Shown here: one piece after another, positions 58,601 through 64,000 of the stretch
How positions within the stretch are numbered: the stretch's first letter is position 1
Layout: each line of letters starts with the position of its first letter
NCBI GenBank assembly: GCA_023512835.1
Contig: CM042087.1
Coordinates: forward strand, 20,589,260 to 20,653,259
DNA from: Taxillus chinensis
Lineage: Eukaryota > Streptophyta > Magnoliopsida > Santalales > Loranthaceae
DNA length: 64,000 nt
Direction: 5' to 3'
Program-made: the position numbers and the translations under genes
Notes under the pieces: generated by a model
Told to the model about the DNA's origin: nothing
The model's database searches: none
Seen by the model: only the letters and a program-made list of their open reading frames with translations

Positions 58601-61600
58601 GCATTCTTGACGTCAAGTTGGTGGGATAATCTAGTAGTGGTGACAAAGTTGAACATAGGATAACGAGAGCATAAGAGACCAGTATAAGAAACAAACTAAT
58701 CAAGAGGCCGACCAACACAGGAGCGTGTACCTTTTCGTTGTGCAATAAGCAGATCAAGGGTCAGTGGCGGACTAGAAGATGGGACGTTAATTGAGTGGGC
58801 AAGAGCCTCAGGGAGAGGAGTAAGAGGCCAACGTTGATACATTTGCCCAGTTGGAGAACTCATGTCAAGTGAAGTAGACATATCAGAAAGAACTAGAGAA
58901 ACAGGAATAGGAAGAAACAAAAGAGCAGGATTGCTGGGTGAGGAAGAAGAGTAATAAGATAGATCCTCATGAAAATTAACATCACAGGAGACATAAACTT
59001 GACTATGTGTGGGATCAAAACATCGATATGCTTTCTGAATGCGAGAATAGCCAACGAAAACACATTTAATGGAACACAGATCCAATTTATCCCAACCAGG
59101 TCCAAGATGCTGCACAAAACAAACAAAACCAAACACACAAAGGGAAAGAGAGAAAAGTGGGCTACTAGGATAAAGAATAGAATAAGGAATACGTCCATGA
59201 AGAACAGAAGAGAGAAGATAGTTAATCAAATAACATGCAATAAGAACAGCAAAACTCTACAGATATTTAGGCACATGCATATGTAAAAGTAAACGAGCAA
59301 TATCAAGCCGATGACAATTTTTCCGTTCTATAACTCCATTCTATTGAGAAGTATAAGAAAAAGAGGTTTGATGGACAATACCGTGAGAGGTAAGAAATGA
59401 TTAAAATCCAGATGAGAAACTTAAATATTCTTTTGCATTATTAGATCATAAACACTTTACAGAAACTTGAAATTGAGTTTGAATTTCAAAATAGAATTGC
59501 TAAAAATAAGAGAACACTTCAGTTCGATCTTTTATTAAATATAGTCAAGTCATACGAGAATAATCATTGACAAAGGTGACAAAATACTTGAAACTGGAGA
59601 AAGCTTATACGGGACATGAACCCCATATGTCAGAATAAACTAAGGCAAAGGGTGTATCCACCCGATTTATGTCACGCGAAGGGAATGACACACGATAATA
59701 TTTACCTAACTCACATGTTTCACAAGGAAGAGTCTTAACAGACACAACAGATGGCGATATAGACTGGAGTGTACGGAGGGAAGGATGTCCTAAACAACAA
59801 TGTAGTCGAAAAATATCAGAAGAGGGCTGGGCAACCGTAGCATCGGTAGCAGAGGAAAGAGCTCCATCAAAGTAATAGAGACCATTAGCTTCAGTGCCCC
59901 CACCAATCGTCCGTCCAGTCTTCAGATCCTGGAAAACACAAACAGATGATGAAAAAGTTATAAAACAATTAAGAGATTTAGTCCACAAACTAACATATAT
60001 CAAGTTATACAGTGAGTGTGGTAAATGTAAAACGGAAGAAAGTAAAAGAAAGGGACTTAATCAAGTGGTTCCAGTGCCCGTGATAGAAGTTTGTGAACCA
60101 TCAGCAAAGGTAACAGGGTGTGATAATGTGGGCGGTGTAGATTGAAAACAAGACAAGAGGGTAGAGTTACCAATCATATGATAAGTGGCACCAAAGTCTA
60201 TGGCCAGGCATCAGATGTGGAAGAAAGTATACAAAAGGAACTATCTAAAGGTCAAGATGCCAAAGTAGCAATGGTTGCAAAAGCCTTAGCCATTTGGGCA
60301 GCACCTACCAAAGAATCATAAGTAGCACGTGATAGTGTAACCTGTCCAACAAAAGAAGGTGTGGACTCCATAGCAACCTCCAAAGCAAGAGTTGACTCAT
60401 TAACCCCAGCATATGCTATATGTGTTGGGTGAAGCTTCGGATGAAGAGTAGAGTATAAAATAAGACTTTGTATGTCCAACTTTCTTACAATGTGTATAGA
60501 AACATTGTGTTCGACCATCAGGTGGAACATAAGCACCACAAGGACTTCGCCCATATCACGCCACCACGACCTCGTGTACCACGGCCCCGACCACGTTGGA
60601 TCCCGGGAACATGTGTCACTAGAGCAAATGACTCAAAGGAAACTGAAGTAGTGAGTGAAGGCTTCGTTTCAATAGTGTAACGGAGAATACGAGAGAAAAC
60701 CTCATCAATAAAAGAAAAAGACCGTTCACAGATAACCTGACGCCGAAGATCTGAATGGGAAGGTCTCAAACCTTTAAAGAATAGCATAACAAACATATCT
60801 TCCTATCACTTTGTCAACACATCGACCTCCATAGTGGACGGTAAAAAGGTATCAAGCCGCTACCAAAGAGAAGTAAATGTAAAGTAGAATTCTAGTAGAG
60901 ATTTATCCCCAAGCTGTAGATCAAACAATTCCCCCCATGTGTCATAGACATGTTGCAGATTATCTTTGCCAGTGTACATTATGGCACATTTATCCCAAAT
61001 ACTTTTGGCGGATTTACACAGCATAAACTGAGGAACTAGTCGCAGTTCAATGCTATTTCATAGTTGAGTACGAATAATTGCATCGCCTTTGGCCTATTTA
61101 GCTTTGGTTTCCGTAGTGGAACCAATCGGGGGGCTATCAAAATACAAATATGGCGCTTGATTAGTAGCCAAAGCATAAACTTCAACGGTCGTAGACCAGG
61201 GCACATAATTCGAACCATTCAATTTCACAAAGACAAGTCAAAGAGTTGAATTATTGGTTGTTGTCATAGCTTAATACAGGAGCAGCAGGAAAGAGAGCTA
61301 AGGATCACCCAAGGTACAGAATTTCCACACATCTTTTTAACATAACGATCCAGCAATAATAGTCACGAAAGCGATTCAAACGAAACCAACAATAATAATC
61401 ATCGAGCAATCCAAACCACAACCTCAGTATATATGCCCAAGGCTTAACAGCATACAAATAAGATATATATGTAAAACAATAGAGCAACTGCTGAGAAAAA
61501 TGGCCTAAAGCCCATCATCACATGTTTGTGTCATCATCATCAATCTCATGCCTGGCCGATGTCACCGAGACATACGTCAGATCATACGTCAAACCAATCA

Positions 61601-63557
61601 TCACTAGAGTGCAGAGCCGATGTTGCCTGGCACAGCCGATTGTTAGACGAGAGTGAGATCAGGTGCACTGTAATCGAGATCGAGTATGCTGTCGAGGCCA
61701 AGGCTCTCTGTCGTCATCCGTCACCAGAGAGATCAATTGAGAAGTCGCTGCATCACAGGCTCTCCATCGTCATCGTCAGTCGCGACAGACAAGCTCACCG
61801 TCGTCGACAATCGACGAGAGGTTATCTTTGTCAGACAAGGTCGCCATCTCCGTTAGACAAGCTCGCCATCTCCTTTGTCTTGTAGAACGCTACGTCGCCA
61901 GTAGCGTTGTTCACCAAAGCACGTCGAACCTTATAGGCTTGGATACCGTGGAAAGGTAAATAACATAATAATGTTTCACCTAATATTACAGACCTTCACA
62001 AAACCCATACATATAGTATTACAAGAACCAAATATGGTAACACACTATGGTATACATTAATGTGTACGTTTCAACAGGAATCAAACACCTGACCTCCTAC
62101 TAAGGTCCTGTGTCCAACCATCCGGACAAGCCTCAAGGGACTGGGATGTTTGGACTAACTCAACTATCTCCAGCAAGGTTGCTGATTCAAATCGATCTAG
62201 CTCTAAAATATTGAGTAGACATATTTAGGAAGCTATTCAACACTGATTCTAAATGAATAAGTGCGAAATATTGATCATATATACCTTCATTCAATATATA
62301 TATAGATACTTACCATTGCTTTTCCAAAGTTTTCATTTGTGGCCCCTACAACTAAGAATATGTGCATATTGTCATAATAACTATTTTCAAGTCCGCAACT
62401 AATCTAGATTCATATACCATGCTAATCATGCAGGAAATTCACCTTCAGGGGTCACAGTTGGGAGTCTATTCCTAATTGCGGTGTCTTTTCTGATGCTTGC
62501 ACTATTCTTATTCATCTCAATTGGAATTTCCCTCGGGAAGCGACTACAGTACAAGGAAGTCCAACGAGAAGGCAGAAGATTCCACTGGTACCATGACATT
62601 GTCCGTGCAACTCTAGGACCTGGTAAAAAAGGCCAGTGGACATGGAAGGATGAACCCAACTCTGTTCATCTAATCGCATTAGGACCTCTATTTGAGGACC
62701 TAAGAGGACCCCCGAAATACATGCTATCACAGATCTCCTGGGGAGACACCCAAAACCAGCAACACATAATCACGTCCGATGATGAAACTGAGGATGCAGA
62801 GGCACCTTTCATCCAGAAACTGTTTGGAATTTTGAGGATATATTACACTCTACTTGAATCTGTGAAACGGGTGTGTTTGGGAATCATGGCCGGCACCCAT
62901 ATGAGGAATGGGTCTTCCAATTCTGCAACTATTACTCTCTTATGCATCACCAGTTTTCAGCTATTCTTTCTTGTTCTCAAGAAGCCTTTTATTAAGAAAA
63001 CGGTCCAGTTGGTTGAGGTCATCTCAGTAGCCAGCGAACTGGGCATCTTTGCCACCTGTTTCGCGCTTCTGGAGAAGGAATTCCCACCCAAGGATGAAAA
63101 GAAAATCGGGATATTTATGCTTTCATTTTTCTTGGTTGGTTTCTTAACACAATTGGCAAACGAATTGTATGCTCTATATAAACAAATGAAGCAGCTGGAC
63201 CCTGAGGGGAAGTCTTTCTTTACAGGTTTGAAGACAGCATTGATTGGACTTGTCTTGCTCCTTATACCACAGATGATCAAAAACCTCGAAGGCAGGTTTT
63301 TGGTGGGTGATCAACACAGTGCTGGCGAAGGGGCTAGGGACATTGTGTCTTTTGGTGGAGAGAGGTGCATGCCGTCTGGGTTTACAAACAGGGATGCCTC
63401 GGGCAGCAGTGACAGACCACAGTTGAAGCAACTGAGAGATCTAGCAAAAGCAAGCTTTACTGCGGATGTTAGCAGGTCATCTGTAATTTCGCCAGACTTA
63501 GAGTCCAAACCAAAGAGGCTGTACAATGATTTAGAAGCCATATTTGCACCCAAGTGA
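49699..63557 (+). CDS. Plant multi-pass membrane protein with large extracellular Ig-like region, 13 exons
   Basis: Exons, with GT-AG introns unless noted: 49,699-49,899; 50,346-50,484; 51,643-51,779; 52,653-52,854; 52,983-53,221; 53,309-53,420; 53,614-53,758; 53,896-54,038; 54,150-54,319; 54,417-54,719; 54,795-54,850; 55,055-55,269; 62,434-63,557. All phases agree and give about 1,061 codons without a stop. The ATG at 49,699 is preferred to an in-frame non-ATG extension because it starts a signal peptide (MGRNRTSWAVHLLYWVFFLG, ending near CNG/AEIP). Residues 25-440 are Cys- and N-glycosylation-site-rich and resemble repeated bacterial-type Ig-like beta domains (DTVPPTASVSAS; DSQRPAVKLST; FSEPC near each). 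A hydrophobic segment at about 442-467, another cluster at 624-686, and five in the last exon suggest about eight membrane spans. I recognise it as a conserved plant family without an established function; I give no symbol. Confidence 0.85.
53759..53895 (+). other. GC-AG intron 7 of the membrane-protein gene
   Basis: The donor is CAGAG/GCAAGT, the strong GC-type donor consensus, and the acceptor is ATTTTCAG/C. Only this junction restores the frame (HLQS-FSDIS). A nearby GT cannot keep the frame. Confidence 0.75.
55487..55616 (-). repeat. 3' LTR of the Ale-like element
   Basis: In plus orientation TGTAAAAG to TTTCAATA. The last CA is changed to TA here; the partner LTR ends AACA. Matches 61,949-62,076. 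Confidence 0.85.
55546..55866. repeat. 160-bp tandem duplication of LTR end plus PPT
   Basis: 55,546-55,706 and 55,707-55,866 are near-identical. The unit holds the inner half of the 3' LTR, the polypurine tract (CTCTCCCTCAAGTTGG, at 55,617 and 55,776) and the adjoining pol end. It creates a second, partial LTR copy inside the element. Confidence 0.85.
55783..56399 (-). pseudogene. Ale-like RNase H
   Basis: Minus strand from the edge of the solo LTR: FAISTMSQFMSAPCTTH, then the RNase H domain with SKSSAEVEYRAMAH (56,136), KHIEVDCHFLREKV (55,945) and TKHHADLFTKPLRG. The H and D/E residues are preserved. Stops near 56,285 and 56,145 break the frame. Confidence 0.85.
56400..58023 (-). mobile_element. 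Solo LTR inserted in the Ale-like RT
   Basis: 1,624 bp with TG...CA termini: TGATATTCCC in plus orientation, and GGAACAACA at the right end, so TGTTGTTCC on the minus strand. It is flanked by an exact GGAAA duplication (56,395-56,399; 58,024-58,028). Removing it with one duplication rejoins RPDIS-FAIST of the copia RT exactly. It contains an ACGTGGTTCG motif (about 56,628) and a CTACGAC/TTCGACC tandem array (57,520-57,960). No coding content. Orientation is inferred from the TGTTG start. Confidence 0.85.
57300..57960. repeat. CTACGAG/TTCGACC-rich tandem array in the solo LTR
   Basis: Short units such as TACGAGTCTTCGAG, CTACGACC and CTTCGACCTT recur. The larger unit GTTGCCTAGTCTACGA plus CCTTCGACCTT repeats about three times at 57,739-57,815. 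Composition and the TTCGA core resemble the array at 9,550-9,905. Confidence 0.75.
58024..59000 (-). pseudogene. Ale-like reverse transcriptase
   Basis: Minus strand. The RT frame starts after the integrase end. Motifs: QLDVKNAFLHGDFVEEVYME (58,620), [20 protein letters not shown], then a break, and the catalytic region VYVDIVIIS (about 58,356), where the usual YVDD reads YVDI, a missing catalytic Asp. The thumb follows (LKHFLKVEFYTNDLGQLRHF) and the domain ends at RPDIS at the solo LTR. Confidence 0.85.
59001..60003 (-). pseudogene. Ale-like integrase
   Basis: Minus strand. The zinc-binding segment (HCCLGHPSLRTL, CETCELGKY) is at 59,800-59,690, and DIWGSCPV with the first core Asp at about 59,620. 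The rest of the core, with an NGVIERKN remnant, is shifted at 59,600-59,240. The C-terminal part, 59,229-58,696, holds CVFVGYSRIQKAYRCFDP. Confidence 0.8.
60250..61275 (-). pseudogene. Ale-like gag
   Basis: Minus strand. It starts MTTTNNSTL near 61,270. The copia gag fold follows (FVKLNGSNYVPWSTTVEVYA; WDKCAIMYTGKDNLQHVYDT; LLEFYFTFTSLWQRLDTFLP), then a Gly/Arg-rich GRGRGTRGRGG and a degenerate zinc knuckle (CKKVGHTKSYF, about 60,480). Several stops (for example 61,244, 61,098 and 61,057) disable it. Confidence 0.8.
61937..61948 (-). other. Primer-binding-site-like sequence of the Ale-like element
   Basis: On the minus strand CGGTATCCAAGCC follows the 5' LTR. It resembles the iMet PBS TGGTATCAGAGC with a few changes. 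Confidence 0.55.
61949..62076 (-). repeat. 5' LTR of the Ale-like element
   Basis: 128 bp, TGGAAAGG to TTTCAACA in plus orientation, canonical TGTTGAAA on the minus strand. It is followed by the GGAAT duplication. Confidence 0.85.
62434..63557 (+). CDS. Exon 13 of the membrane-protein gene: transmembrane core and cytosolic tail
   Basis: 374 codons with the stop. Membrane spans: SLFLIAVSFLMLALFLFISI; TLLCITSFQLFFLVL before KKPF; VEVISVASELGIFATCFALL; IFMLSFFLVGFLTQL; ALIGLVLLLIPQMI. Between the first two lies a soluble loop with an acidic ITSDDETEDAEAP. The spans, with a KKPF..K..VE pattern, recall TRP/Flc-like membrane proteins, but this comparison is weak. The tail (residues about 950-1,061) is polar and Ser-rich. 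Confidence 0.8.
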
Positions 63558-64000
63558 TACCATTTGACCCAACAGCCTCCTATTTTTGTATCATCAGGGG
63601 TGTTAAAATGGGTTTTTGAAGTTCAACTGATTTCTAGCAGGTGATTTAGATATGGGGCTGGTAATGAAACCTACAATATTGTAATCCATATCAGTGTGAT
63701 CCATGTATTTATTATGATATTTTAGTATTGCTTATTCCCTTTTATGCTATCAAACAGCCAGGCAAAACAGATCCATGACCCAAGCAACCTTAAACTCCCT
63801 CCCTAACAATGAAGAAACTACCTCCCCCCTCCCTACAACCAGATGGCTAGCTCTCAGACCACCTGGCACTGCCTATGCAGCCAAGCCCTTCCCTCTTACC
63901 CTCTACCCCAATGAATAAAAAACACTTGCACTTACCCTCAAAGTAACATAGAAATGGTTGCACTATCCCCTCCTCCCTATGTGGGCTGACATGCTGGTAA
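63558..64000 (+). other. 3' untranslated/downstream region
   Basis: No further ORF. An AATAAA at 63,914-63,919 is a possible but distant poly(A) signal. The region after 63,760 is C/A-rich and unassigned. Confidence 0.35.

Larger units (their letters stand above)
55487..62076 (-). mobile_element. Ale-like Ty1/copia element in intron 12
   Basis: LTRs of about 130 bp are at 55,487-55,616 (3') and 61,949-62,076 (5'), starting TGTTGAAA on the minus strand. The target-site duplication GGAAT is at 55,482-55,486 and 62,077-62,081. Order on the minus strand: LTR, PBS-like CGGTATCCAAGC, gag, integrase, RT, RNase H, PPT, LTR. Short LTRs and this order suit the Ale/Retrofit lineage. A 1.6-kb solo LTR splits the RT. 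Many stops make it non-autonomous. Confidence 0.88.
55270..62433 (+). other. Intron 12 of the membrane-protein gene, expanded by transposons
   Basis: 7,164 bp with donor GTACAT and acceptor CATGCAG. Without the Ale element it would be about 570 bp, like its neighbours. The insertion is antisense to the gene, so the gene's own splice sites are untouched. Confidence 0.8.

Noticed and set aside
63174..63553. Antisense ORFs opposite exon 13 (62,512-63,553)
   Set aside because: Shadows of the conserved coding exon on the plus strand.

Overview
The window looks like nuclear DNA of a flowering plant, probably a woody eudicot; the species cannot be read from it. It holds one intact intron-containing plant gene on the right and a thick layer of LTR retrotransposons, many nested in each other, plus one hAT DNA transposon. 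Nothing in it looks bacterial or organellar.

Layout. (1) 1-10,237: a minus-strand Ogre/Tat-type Ty3/gypsy element, cut by the left window edge. It carries RT/RNase H, protease with a G-patch, gag, a DUF7745-like first ORF, a PBS and a 5' LTR. (2) 10,240-11,780 plus 43,707-43,991: two halves of a decayed ORF, separated in frame by a Ty1/copia insertion. (3) 11,781-43,706: a Sirevirus-like Ty1/copia element with gag, pol and a large extra ORF after pol. Its 3' LTR contains a Tekay-type Ty3/gypsy chromovirus (Tekay-A, 23,841-42,727). The RT of Tekay-A contains a second, minus-strand Tekay chromovirus (Tekay-B, 28,989-38,405). This is a three-level nest with readable LTR pairs; two of the three target-site duplications are clear. 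(4) 45,200-49,118: a degenerate hAT transposon with a TTF-type/hAT transposase. (5) 49,699-63,557: a 13-exon plus-strand gene for a membrane protein of about 1,061 aa, with an open frame across all predicted splices. Its 7.2-kb intron 12 holds an antisense Ale-like copia element (55,487-62,076), which itself contains a 1.6-kb solo LTR (56,400-58,023).

The most unusual object is the extra ORF of the Sirevirus-like element (20,541-23,234). Its N-terminal half resembles the plant transposon/env-like proteins found downstream of pol. Its C-terminus reads as a ULP1-type (C48) SUMO/deubiquitin-like cysteine peptidase: a His and an Asp at the spacing seen in yeast Ulp1, then a GDSCGAFVC catalytic-Cys block. 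A single TAG stop falls on the position of the oxyanion-hole Gln. The ORF is preceded by a promoter-like TATA box and a CT-rich leader.

Frame breaks are common in all the transposons. Several differences between LTR pairs are single-base indels in homopolymers, so some breaks could be assembly errors. The host gene shows none.
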